A stretch of DNA of 64,000 bases from the NCBI RefSeq assembly GCF_007004135.1, contig NZ_VJMG01000009.1, positions 62,001-126,000 on the forward strand. The letters are read 5' to 3'. Origin of the DNA: Affinirhizobium straminoryzae (GTDB lineage Bacteria; Pseudomonadota; Alphaproteobacteria; Rhizobiales; Rhizobiaceae). Shown here one piece after another: positions 9,274-16,655 of the stretch. Within the stretch, counting starts at the first letter, position 1, and the number at the start of each line of letters is the position of its first letter. Both the position numbers and the translations under genes were made by a program. A model generated the notes under the pieces. That model was not told the DNA's origin. It saw only the letters and a list, made by a program, of their open reading frames with translations, and did no database searches.

Positions 9274-10053
9274 ATGTCTGCAACGACCACCAAGCCGCAG
9301 GCCATGACGGTATCGAGCACCGATGTGGCCATCCAGATCACCGGAATGAACAAGTGGTACGGGGATTTCCACGTGCTGCGCGACGTCAACCTCACCGTCA
9401 TGCGCGGCGAGCGCATCGTCATTGCCGGTCCGTCGGGTTCCGGCAAATCGACGATGATCCGCTGCATCAACCGCCTGGAGGAGCACCAGGCGGGCAAGAT
9501 CGTGGTGGATGGCATCGAACTGACCAACGACCTGAAGAAGATCGATGAAGTGCGCCGCGAAGTCGGCATGGTGTTCCAGCACTTCAACCTCTTCCCGCAC
9601 CTGACCATCCTCGAAAACTGCACGCTGGCACCGATCTGGGTGCGCAAGATGCCGAAGAAGGAAGCGGAAGAGATCGCGATGCACTATCTGAAGCGCGTCA
9701 AGATCCCGGAACAGGCACACAAGTACCCCGGGCAGTTGTCCGGCGGCCAGCAGCAGCGCGTGGCGATTGCCCGTTCGCTCTGCATGAAGCCGAAGATCAT
9801 GCTGTTCGACGAGCCGACCTCTGCTCTCGACCCGGAAATGGTCAAGGAGGTGCTCGACACCATGGTGAGCCTCGCCGAAGAGGGCATGACCATGCTCTGC
9901 GTGACCCACGAAATGGGCTTTGCCCGCCAGGTGGCAAACCGCGTGATCTTCATGGACCAGGGTCAGATCGTCGAGCAGAACTCGCCGGCCGAGTTCTTCG
10001 ACAATCCGCAGCACGAACGCACCAAGCTGTTCCTCAGCCAGATCCTGCACTGA
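9274..10053 (+). CDS. aapP: general L-amino acid ABC transporter ATP-binding protein
   Basis: Cytoplasmic ATPase of the Aap importer, 259 residues. Walker [10 protein letters not shown] is at about residues 52-60, the Q-loop follows in [10 protein letters not shown], the ABC signature LSGGQQQR is near 154 and Walker [13 protein letters not shown] near 174, followed by the H-loop His in CVTHEMGF. It is the closest type to the GlnQ/HisP class. It is the last gene of the operon and is followed 27 bases later by a strong terminator. Confidence 0.95.
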   Translation: MSATTTKPQAMTVSSTDVAIQITGMNKWYGDFHVLRDVNLTVMRGERIVIAGPSGSGKSTMIRCINRLEEHQAGKIVVDGIELTNDLKKIDEVRREVGMVFQHFNLFPHLTILENCTLAPIWVRKMPKKEAEEIAMHYLKRVKIPEQAHKYPGQLSGGQQQRVAIARSLCMKPKIMLFDEPTSALDPEMVKEVLDTMVSLAEEGMTMLCVTHEMGFARQVANRVIFMDQGQIVEQNSPAEFFDNPQHERTKLFLSQILH

Positions 10054-10080
10054 TCCGTGTCCGGGACAGCGATCCGTTGA

Positions 10081-10105
10081 AGGGGCGCCACGCGGCGCCC
10101 CTTTT
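10081..10105 (+). terminator. rho-independent terminator of aapJQMP
   Basis: A 9-bp perfect stem AGGGGCGCC / GGCGCCCCT with a 4-base loop, followed by TTT, 27 bases after the aapP stop. Confidence 0.85.
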
Positions 10106-10379
10106 GCATCGTCAATGTCTTCCCGTGGGTGGGTATACAGTCGAGAGCGGAGCAACGCCGCCTTTGACCCGCGCAGCGGCTGCCCTGCCGGAAGGCCGGC
10201 AACGCAGCGGTCGAAACTTCCCGCGAGCAGAGGCCTGCCTGCGCCTCAGACAAGTGACCGGCTGAACGGGAGCGCCCACCGCCGCATGAAGCCAAAGCGC
10301 GATGGCACGCGGCCCTGGTCCACCGACGGCAACGACGATCCGCTGCTCCCCCCCGCGAACGGCGCTCGCGATCAGCCCG
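10106..10379. other. non-coding stretch between aapP and the SPFH gene
   Basis: 274 GC-rich bases between convergent genes. Open frames cross it on both strands but none has family resemblance, a ribosome site or a boundary that would make a gene. I see no repeat or RNA structure apart from the aap terminator at its left edge. Confidence 0.5.
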
Positions 10380-12422
10380 TCATTTCGGATCTGTCGGCGC
10401 CACCTGTTGCGGTGACGCGTGTTGCTGACCTGCGCGATCCGCGATCAGCATGGACAGCATCATCTCCACCAGACCGTTGGCGCTTCCCTTTTCGCCAGCA
10501 TTGCCGACCTGGAATTGCGGGACGAGCGGCAGCCTTCCGTTTTCGATCGCTTCGGCAAAGCGCATCAGAACCTGCGAATGCAGCTGATAGTCCGGGCCAC
10601 CGAAGGCGGCGACCTTCTTTTCGGTTGCTTCGGCTTCCGCCAGACCGACAGCCCGCACCTTTTCAGCATCGGCAAAGCCGGTCGCCTTGATACGCTCGGC
10701 ATCGGCAAGGGCAACGGTCTTGATCCGGTCCGCCTCGCCCTGGCCGGACAAACGGACCCTCTCGGCTTCGGCCCGCGCCGTGACCTGTATCGTCTCGGCC
10801 TGCTGACGGGTGCGCGCGAGCTGCGCCTTGCCTTCATTCTCGCTGATCTCGATCGTCAGGGCCGAGGTCGTGATCTTTGCCTGCTGCTCCGCAAGTGCTT
10901 CCTTTTCCCTCAAGGTCCGTTCCTGGATCGCAGCAGCCTCCTGCAGCTTGTAGGTTTCCACCTTTTCGACGGCAATCTGGCGCTCTCGCAACTGCATCAG
11001 GATCTGCTCGATACTGTTCTGGCCGTTATTGGCCCGTGGCGTACCGATCAAAACCTCCTGCAGCTCCAGATTATAGCCCGCGAATTTTTCCCGCATCTCT
11101 TCGCCGGACTTGCTCTGGATCTCGCTGCGCTCCTGCAGGAGCTGGATCAGGGTCTTGGTCTGGGCAATATTCTTGAAATAGGCCGACACCATGGGGTCGA
11201 GCGTCTGTTCGACGAGCCGCTTGATATCGCCAAAACGTTGGACGACCAGGGGCGCCTTCATGTAATCGATATGCACGACCACAGAGAGCGGCAGGACGGG
11301 CTCGAAGGCATCCCTGGTGATCAGCGAGACTTCGGAGAGATTCTCATCCAGCCGGTGTTCGCCAAACTGCTCCTTCGTCCATTTCAGAACGAAATTCGTG
11401 GTCGGCACGATGACGATATTGCCGGCATAGGTGTTGAACGCATATTTCCCGGGCAAGAGGGGTGTTGACCAGACGCCGCGTTCACCAATGTCGACCAGTT
11501 CACCGTGACGGTAACTCTGGCCGGAAAGGTCCGTGCCACGGCGGCCGGTATAGGAGACGACCACCCCGACCGTTCCGACCTGGATGACCGTCTTGTTGAC
11601 GAGTTCGACGGTCGCAAAGATGCGGTTGATGAAATAGCTGCCGTCAGCCAGCACCTGCAATTGTCTGCCGCGATAGCCGCCAGCAGCCAGAAACCGTTCC
11701 GGATCCTGGAAATTGTTATGAAAATGCGGGTCGGCGGGATCGTTCGCGACCGTGGGCGCAATGATCTCGCCTTCGGCAAGCGCCGGGCCGTCATGCACGG
11801 TCACGATGCCGATCATATCCGAGGCGTTGTCGATGATGACAGGTTCGAAGCCCCTGCGTTCGGTAATCAGCAATGACATGTCGGAGAACAGCTTCTCCTC
11901 GGCGGCATTGAGATTGATGGCATAGGTTGACTGCGCCGTCAGCACGATGAATTGCGCGAGATTGATGGCGTAGGTTCCTTCGCGCAGGATCTTTCGCTGC
12001 GGTCCTTTCTGGCCGCCCTTGGTGAGGAAATCGCGTACATCCTGAAAATCGTCGGCTTCTACATTGGAGGCAAGCGTCTGCGTGGGGGGCAACGGCTTAC
12101 CATCGCGGGCAAAGACATAGCCGATCTGACCCTGCGGTATCGTCACCAGATTGGCGCGGTGGAGCGCGTATTGGAACGGCATGAAGAAGTGGAGGCCGCC
12201 GCGCACCACCTTCGGCTGGAACCCCGCTTCTCCGTTGAGTGCAATGAAACCATTCTCGACGGAGCCGCGCATGCTCCACAGCTTTTCGAGCACGCCCAAT
12301 CTGTCATTGGGGATGTAACGCACACATCCGCTGCGCCACAGGATGAGCAACAGCAGAAGAACGAGGATCGCAATCTCCGCGACCTGTACGACGGCCGGAC
12401 TGAACTGATGTAGAATATCCAT
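10380..12422 (-). CDS. large SPFH/band 7 domain membrane protein
   Basis: A 680-residue flotillin-like scaffold protein. From the chosen ATG (12422) it has a short N-tail, one membrane helix (EIAILVLLLLLILW, about 16-29), a first beta-rich region, the SPFH domain at about 290-450 (VGTVGVVVSYTGRRG onward) and a long Ala/Glu/Lys/Arg coiled coil at about 480-620 with repeats of AEAERV/ADAERIKA type. The frame extends 28 residues further upstream, but that part is Arg/Pro-rich and unlike a membrane lead-in. Such proteins organise membrane microdomains or hold proteases; no NfeD-type or protease partner is adjacent here. It stands alone between aap and the small-gene patch. Confidence 0.85.
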   Translation of the reverse strand: MDILHQFSPAVVQVAEIAILVLLLLLILWRSGCVRYIPNDRLGVLEKLWSMRGSVENGFIALNGEAGFQPKVVRGGLHFFMPFQYALHRANLVTIPQGQIGYVFARDGKPLPPTQTLASNVEADDFQDVRDFLTKGGQKGPQRKILREGTYAINLAQFIVLTAQSTYAINLNAAEEKLFSDMSLLITERRGFEPVIIDNASDMIGIVTVHDGPALAEGEIIAPTVANDPADPHFHNNFQDPERFLAAGGYRGRQLQVLADGSYFINRIFATVELVNKTVIQVGTVGVVVSYTGRRGTDLSGQSYRHGELVDIGERGVWSTPLLPGKYAFNTYAGNIVIVPTTNFVLKWTKEQFGEHRLDENLSEVSLITRDAFEPVLPLSVVVHIDYMKAPLVVQRFGDIKRLVEQTLDPMVSAYFKNIAQTKTLIQLLQERSEIQSKSGEEMREKFAGYNLELQEVLIGTPRANNGQNSIEQILMQLRERQIAVEKVETYKLQEAAAIQERTLREKEALAEQQAKITTSALTIEISENEGKAQLARTRQQAETIQVTARAEAERVRLSGQGEADRIKTVALADAERIKATGFADAEKVRAVGLAEAEATEKKVAAFGGPDYQLHSQVLMRFAEAIENGRLPLVPQFQVGNAGEKGSANGLVEMMLSMLIADRAGQQHASPQQVAPTDPK

Positions 12423-13127
12423 ATGTCTGTCCCGCGAGCGCACGATCCTTCGACCCGCAGCCCGCTCCGGTTGAAGTTTGATTGTGATGGGTGGGGGGAT
12501 GATCACGCATGCGGGTTCAATGCGCCCGCATGGATATTCAAGTGTGACTGATCACTTGCATGAAAGACTGTGCCGTTGTCGTCGGTACGCGGGCCTGTCT
12601 TCTGGGTTTTCACAGCACTGTCGCCTTGACGAACATGACGACACAAAAACTAATAGATGTTCAGGATCATTTGAAGGGGCTATTTTCCGCCGGCTTCTAA
12701 ACCGTTGCCGCGAAACCGGGATTTCGAGCATTCAGAACCTCTAACATGGAACGCGGTCCCATGCAGGCACGGGGGCTTCCCCCGGCGGGTATGGTTACAT
12801 GCGCTCTGTCGGATTTCCCTCGACCGTTTCCATCCCTACGCGCCGTCGAGCGCTTGGCAGGATGATCAGATACCTCTGGTAGAGGCACGACGTGGATGAC
12901 TGTTCCGCTCGGCAGCGCGTGCGCTTTCCGCATCCGATCCATCGTCTCACAATGGGACAGCAATACATGTGGAATATCAAACCGCAACAATTCTTGAATG
13001 ATTGCGACACAGACTCCGTGTTATAATAGCGTGAATCAAACAGGGATCCGCTCAGTGGACAGCAGGCAAGGAAACAGCATGCCGACACAAGGCCTTGGCC
13101 TACCCCCAGCGATTTTTGAAGCCTTAC
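12423..13127. other. gene-poor region upstream of the stress patch
   Basis: About 700 bases without a gene I can support, less GC-rich than the neighbours (for example 12600-12680). Frames of 60-97 codons exist on both strands but are Cys/Arg-rich or lack ribosome sites. A perfect TATAAT is at 13022-13027, but I find no well-spaced -35 box. The upstream control region of the SPFH gene must lie at the left end. This could be decayed sequence from a lost gene. Confidence 0.45.
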
Positions 13128-13152
13128 GGAACAATCGTGTGCAGGCAGCGTT
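13128..13152 (+). promoter_or_regulatory. EcfG (RpoE2) type general-stress promoter
   Basis: GGAAC (13128-13132), a spacer of exactly 16 bases and CGTT (13149-13152) match the GGAAC-N16/17-CGTT consensus of the alphaproteobacterial general stress sigma factor EcfG. It points to the right, toward the small gene at 13191, with the expected transcription start near 13160. The match is exact, but a chance occurrence cannot be excluded without comparison. Confidence 0.6.
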
Positions 13153-13190
13153 TGGCTGCATCAGCAGTGATTGAGCGCAATCGAGTGACC

Positions 13191-13352
13191 ATGACATCCC
13201 TGCCCTTCGAGCCTGCACCAAATCAGTCAGAAGCCACCGACGCGGGTCAGGATCAGACACGCCACGCCCTTTTGCTTCTGGCGCGTCGCGCAGCCCTGGC
13301 GATGTTGCTGATGATCGCAATCGTCTACTGGCGCGACAGCGGGATCTGGTAG
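13191..13352 (+). CDS. small single-span membrane protein (53 aa), stress-promoter controlled
   Basis: A 53-residue frame starting MTSLPFEPAPNQSEA with a soluble N-half and one hydrophobic helix near the C-terminus (AALAMLLMIAIVYW, about 34-47), ending in Trp. The ATG at 13191 was chosen because it lies about 30 bases past the expected start site of the EcfG promoter; the frame upstream would include the promoter itself. The ribosome site (GAG at 13183-13185) is weak. I recognise no family. The combination of a dedicated promoter and a plausible membrane helix supports a real gene, perhaps one of the small membrane proteins of the general stress regulon. Confidence 0.5.
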   Translation: MTSLPFEPAPNQSEATDAGQDQTRHALLLLARRAALAMLLMIAIVYWRDSGIW

Positions 13353-13521
13353 CAGGCCCTCAAAGAGACGACCGCTTGCGCCACAGGACCTTCTGTTGCC
13401 GTATTTTCTGCGCATCACGAGCGCCCTTGTGGCAGACGATTCGCCTGTCCGCGGCGCATTCCTGGAGCGTATGAGACATGAAAACCCGAGGCTGTATGGC
13501 GTATCGGCACAAAGGCCGGAT

Positions 13522-13872
13522 ATGAGCGAGGAATCGCGCCGCATTATCGTGGAAAGAGTCATTGCAAGACTCGACAGACACGGCATGTCGCTGGACACGG
13601 ATCCGCGCTTTCTCGCCCTGATCGAAGGATGGGTCAGCGGCAGCCTGAGCATGAGCGAGGTTCGCGCCGGCTTTCTCGCGCAATTGCAGGACAGACAAGC
13701 CGCCGTACGACTTCGCTACCGATCCGTGATGTCACCCAGGCATGGCGCCATCTCTGCCGGAAATGAGAAAGGGCGCTCGACCCTTGCGGGGAGCGCCCTT
13801 TCTGACCTGGACGGCATCGAACGCGCAGCAGAGCCACAGCAGGAAGCCATCGATACAGGTGATGGGCGCTAG
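13522..13872 (+). CDS. hypothetical protein, VbhA-antitoxin-like segment
   Basis: The part from MSEESRRIIVERVIARL to about residue 70 is well formed: a helix rich in Arg/Glu, then LIEGWVSGSLSMSEVRAGF, which resembles the small VbhA antitoxin domain (helix, short turn, then a W/Y-x-G-x-hydrophobic-S/T-x-E-hydrophobic pattern). VbhA proteins inhibit Fic toxins, but no Fic gene is near, so the function is open. The frame is open further upstream to 13396 (TTG). The last third is low-complexity and runs through a strong hairpin (13766-13803), so the natural protein may be shorter or the C-terminus may be meaningless. Family assignment is tentative. Confidence 0.4.
   Translation: MSEESRRIIVERVIARLDRHGMSLDTDPRFLALIEGWVSGSLSMSEVRAGFLAQLQDRQAAVRLRYRSVMSPRHGAISAGNEKGRSTLAGSALSDLDGIERAAEPQQEAIDTGDGR
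13766..13803. terminator. bidirectional terminator-like hairpin inside an open frame
   Basis: Arms AGAAAGGGCGCTC and GAGCGCCCTTTCT are perfectly complementary over 13 bp, and the 12-base loop can form a further CCC/GGG helix. Short T runs occur at the 3' side on either strand. It overlaps the 3' third of the frame starting at 13522. Confidence 0.65.
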
Positions 13873-14002
13873 ATAGTCACAAATCTTTCGCATTGCAAGC
13901 GTGGTGAGGGATTGTCGGAAAGAAAATGCGGTAGACCGCCCGTTCACACGCGGATTTGCCTGTACGAGGCGCCACCTTTTTGTCACAATCTGCCTTAACG
14001 AA

Positions 14003-14021
14003 CATCGAACCGGGTTCGATG
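14003..14021. promoter_or_regulatory. operator-like perfect palindrome
   Basis: CATCGAACC, one central G, GGTTCGATG: a perfect 9-bp inverted repeat ending 18 bases before the start codon of a small membrane-protein gene. With a 1-base centre it cannot form a hairpin well, so a dimeric DNA-binding protein site is more likely than an RNA structure. Confidence 0.5.
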
Positions 14022-14039
14022 GATTTCAAGAGGTGTTCC

Positions 14040-14168
14040 ATGGCGATCCAGGGGCCGGCATTCATCGTTGCGCTCATTCTCTTTACCGTCGCCCTGCCTG
14101 TTGTCGTGCAATATGCGGAAACCCACCGCACGCACGCACCTCTGCAACTGGAACGTCAGCACCGCTGA
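14040..14168 (+). CDS. small membrane protein (42 aa)
   Basis: A 42-residue frame starting MAIQGPAFIVALILF. It has one strongly hydrophobic helix (about 6-24, FIVALILFTVALPVVVQ) and a basic, His-rich C-tail (ETHRTHAPLQLERQHR). The start is well supported by the ribosome site AGAGGTG five bases before the ATG, and a perfect palindrome lies just upstream. No family is recognised. The topology is compatible with a small regulatory or stress membrane peptide; that is inference. Confidence 0.5.
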   Translation: MAIQGPAFIVALILFTVALPVVVQYAETHRTHAPLQLERQHR

Positions 14169-14349
14169 TCGGCCTGCACCACCTTCCGGAAAGACGCGAA
14201 TTTTCTCGCCTCGCCAAATGAATCAGGCTACAGCCCCGCAATACGAACCTTTCCTGATCGGGAACAGGCAAGCTGCGGATCCGATGACGCGCCTTTCAGC
14301 GTAGAGCAATCCGCAAGCGTCGCCCCCCGATCACCAAGCGAGACAGAGC

Positions 14350-14595
14350 ATGAGCAAAGCCTGGAAGAAGTCCGTCGTCGTACGTCTTGGCGATCCCGCA
14401 GAAGACGTCGTGATCGATTCGACGCAGGCAGCCGCCTGGGCGATGATCGAGGACTGGCCTCTGGACGAGGGGCCTGCACTGGACCGCGCCCTCCTCGTAC
14501 TGGCTGCGGTGGATGCCGGCCGCCAGACCGATGACGCAGCCCGCGAGGCCTTCGTTGCCGCCGCAGAAGAAGCGGCTATCCTTCTCAAGGCATGA
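14350..14595 (+). CDS. DUF982 domain protein
   Basis: An 81-residue protein with the DUF982 pattern: an N-terminal V-hydrophobic-V-x-LG strand (KSVVVRLGDPAED), a Thr-x-x-Ala-A-W helix, the WPLDEGPALDRAL motif and a C-terminal helix AREAFVAAAEEAAILL. DUF982 proteins are small cytoplasmic proteins of unknown function found almost only in rhizobia and relatives, often in many copies per genome and in lineage-specific regions. That fits this patch of small genes. The ribosome site is GAGACAG shortly before the ATG. Confidence 0.8.
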   Translation: MSKAWKKSVVVRLGDPAEDVVIDSTQAAAWAMIEDWPLDEGPALDRALLVLAAVDAGRQTDDAAREAFVAAAEEAAILLKA

Positions 14596-14756
14596 GCGTT
14601 GCACATTCCGACGCCCTCAAGATGTTGATATGGGCATGCGCCCCTACCTACGGCGGAACATCATCAAGACGCCGGGCAGCCAAGGTTTGACCGCAGCACA
14701 ACACGATCACCACTGACAACGCCGCGTCCCGTTTCAGAACGTCCAGTCGAGCGGGA

Positions 14757-15326
14757 TCACAGTCCCCATTTGGCGCCGCCGGACGATAGCTTGATATCGA
14801 TGGGACCGCCGCAGACCGTCACTTTCGGCCCGCCCAAGTCGTTCCAGCGAAACAGGTTCAAATGCCATCCGCCCGGAATCATTCTGGACCGGTCGACAAG
14901 CCCGTCTGCGCCGCAGGCACGTGCCTTATCGGCGTTCCGCCAGGAGCCCGGTTCCCGCCCTTCCGCCAACGCCCTCGTCCAGGATTCGTTGGACAAGTCC
15001 CGATCAATGCCAAGTCGCAGGCAGGCGCCTTCATCATGCTGATCCAGGACAAGCGCATCATCGATGCGCAAAGGCACAACGACGCGCGGGCGATTATCGT
15101 CACGCATGTATCCGGAAACGGCGATGATCGACCAGTCAAGCGTCGCGCTTGTATACAGAATGGGTTGCCCGGGCCTATGGTAACGACCAGCCTTGTCGCT
15201 GACCGGCGGGGTAAGGACTTGGTCGGCATGGTCTGACGGGACGGAACGAAAGAACAGACCGCTTATCCGCACGAGATCGCCCGACCTTTCGACCTTCTCG
15301 AGATGCGAATGCGCGAAAAGCGGCAT
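14757..15326 (-). CDS. RES domain protein (NAD+ phosphorylase toxin family)
   Basis: A 189-residue protein with the RES pattern: AGRYHRPGQPILYTS (Arg48, Tyr49, Tyr58) and, near the C-terminus, GLVDRSRMIPGGWHLNLF, equivalent to the family's conserved Ser/Asn block. RES toxins such as MbcT break down NAD+ and are normally paired with an Xre/MbcA-type antitoxin just upstream. No such partner is beside this gene; the next upstream feature is tRNA-Arg. The Glu that usually lies 11-12 residues after the YTx motif seems replaced (SIIAVSG), so activity is doubtful. Standalone RES genes are known in rhizobia. Confidence 0.7.
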   Translation of the reverse strand: MPLFAHSHLEKVERSGDLVRISGLFFRSVPSDHADQVLTPPVSDKAGRYHRPGQPILYTSATLDWSIIAVSGYMRDDNRPRVVVPLRIDDALVLDQHDEGACLRLGIDRDLSNESWTRALAEGREPGSWRNADKARACGADGLVDRSRMIPGGWHLNLFRWNDLGGPKVTVCGGPIDIKLSSGGAKWGL

Positions 15327-15431
15327 TGATCGTTCCGTGGAGATCCCTGTCGGCGGAGGTTTTTCGCCGTCTTTAGCGCGGAACTTACCGAAGCAAGCAG
15401 ATCGGCGGGCGAAATAACAGATCCTAGCCAG

Positions 15432-15508
15432 TGGCGACCCCTGCAGGACTCGAACCTGCGACCTACTGCTTAGAAGGCAGTTGCTCTATCCAGTTGAGCT
15501 AAGGGGCC
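15432..15508 (-). tRNA. tRNA-Arg(TCT)
   Basis: A full cloverleaf on the reverse strand: acceptor GGCCCCT pairing with AGGGGTC, D-arm AGCTCAACTGGATAGAGC, anticodon loop CTTCTAA (TCT), T-arm loop with GGTTCGAATCC, discriminator G and encoded CCA (15432-15434). It reads arginine AGA codons. Its 3' end faces the small-gene patch at 12.4-15.4 kb. Confidence 0.96.
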
Positions 15509-15526
15509 TGAGAGGCAGAACCCGGA

Positions 15527-15832
15527 TCAATGCGTCCAGGGCTGAAGGCGATTGAAGCGGAAGTTGTCGCTGTAGGATACGGCCTGACGCGCAGCTTCCT
15601 TCGGCAGGATCACGCGGTACTCGATGCCATTGCGCTCGGCATAGGCCTTGGCCTGTTCCAGCGTTTCGAAGGTCAGGCGAACCTGCTGCTTCATGTCGCT
15701 GGAAGAGGTGTAGCCAAGGACGGGGTCGATGCGGCGCGGCTCTTCCTGATCAAATTCAAGAACCCAGAGATGAGTCTTTGCCTTGCCGGACTGCATGGCT
15801 GTCTTTGCGGGACGGAAAATCTTGGCCGTCAT
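15527..15832 (-). CDS. ETC complex I accessory subunit, NDUFS4-like
   Basis: A 101-residue protein matching the ETC_C1_NDUFS4 family: an N-terminal KIFRPAKTAMQSG motif, THLWVLEFDQEEPR, GYTSSSDMKQQVRLTFETLEQA and a C-terminal YSDNFRFNRLQPWTH. In mitochondria and Paracoccus this is a peripheral subunit bound near the NADH-oxidising arm of complex I. The ATG at 15832 starts the family-typical sequence; a TTG at 15859 adds nine residues of no known role. It sits between tRNA-Arg and tRNA-Pro, far from any nuo gene. Confidence 0.9.
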   Translation of the reverse strand: MTAKIFRPAKTAMQSGKAKTHLWVLEFDQEEPRRIDPVLGYTSSSDMKQQVRLTFETLEQAKAYAERNGIEYRVILPKEAARQAVSYSDNFRFNRLQPWTH

Positions 15833-15953
15833 ACGTCTCAACGCTCCCTTAGGCGCCAATTACACCGACCGAAGCCGGGTATCCGCCGCTGGCGGCCTAT
15901 GCCCAGAGGCATTGCCAGCCCGCCGGCGGTCAACCAGACGCCTTCGGCAGCGA

Positions 15954-16030
<77 letters not shown>

Positions 16031-16178
16031 TGCCAACGATGAAAGTCGAGATACACGGTTCGCGTTTTGGCCGCAACTGCAAAATAACACCGTCTTCGGC
16101 AAGTCACTGGAAAGACTGGAGCCGCTTCCCGGGTTGATCCAGGCAAGACCGAAGCCGCCCGCGCCCCCTGCCCGCCGT

Positions 16179-16655
16179 TCAGCGACCCCGGGCGATCTGG
16201 GCGCTCTCCACGCGGTCGCCGATGGCAATGCCACGACTTGCCACAACCCCGCCTTTCAGCTCCAGCACGTAATTCACAGGGCCACCGGAAGAGATGATCG
16301 CTTCCGACAATGGCACCGCGCCCTGGTGAATGTTCACAACACGGCCTGCGGCATCGATGAACAGCATGTCGAGCGGCAGAAGCGTGTTGCGCATCCACAT
16401 GGACACATCCCTTGCGCCGCCGAAATCGAACAGCATGCCGCGATCCTCGGCCATCTCTGTGCGGTACATCAGCCCCTGCTGGCGCTGTTGCGAATCAAGC
16501 GCAAGCTCAACCGTAAAGTTGTGGCGCACACCGGAGGCCGTGACAATTGCCAGCGGCTGCGTATCGAAACGCAGCTGCGCGACCGATGCGGAGGCAAAAA
16601 ACGCAAAGAGCGCCATGATGGCGCTCGCGACAAGACCGGTGAAAAGACGACGCAT
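16179..16655 (-). CDS. DUF192 family secreted protein
   Basis: A 158-residue protein with an N-terminal signal peptide (RRLFTGLVASAIMALFAFFASASVA) followed by the DUF192 domain: LALDSQQRQQGLMYRTEM, GMLFDFGG, the MWMRNTLLPLDMLFID core and a VLELKGG strand near the end. The family is periplasmic and of unknown function. Its ATG (16653-16655) overlaps the last base of the upstream cold-shock gene's stop codon (TGATG arrangement), so the two are translationally coupled. Confidence 0.88.
   Translation of the reverse strand: MRRLFTGLVASAIMALFAFFASASVAQLRFDTQPLAIVTASGVRHNFTVELALDSQQRQQGLMYRTEMAEDRGMLFDFGGARDVSMWMRNTLLPLDMLFIDAAGRVVNIHQGAVPLSEAIISSGGPVNYVLELKGGVVASRGIAIGDRVESAQIARGR

Noticed and set aside
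8068-10155. A reverse-strand frame of 695 codons opposite aapM and aapP
   Set aside because: Antisense shadow of two well-formed transporter genes with all motifs intact.
13022-13027. A perfect TATAAT box
   Set aside because: The nearest -35-like sequence (TTGCGA) is only 14 bases away and the next is 22, so it is not a convincing sigma-70 promoter.
12697-13088. Reverse-strand frames of 97 codons in the gene-poor region
   Set aside because: Cys- or Arg-rich, with non-ATG or unsupported starts and no ribosome site; no family seen.
15432-15508. tRNA-Arg as an active attachment site
   Set aside because: No integrase and no duplicated tRNA 3' end was seen within the window, so only an old or uncertain insertion can be considered.
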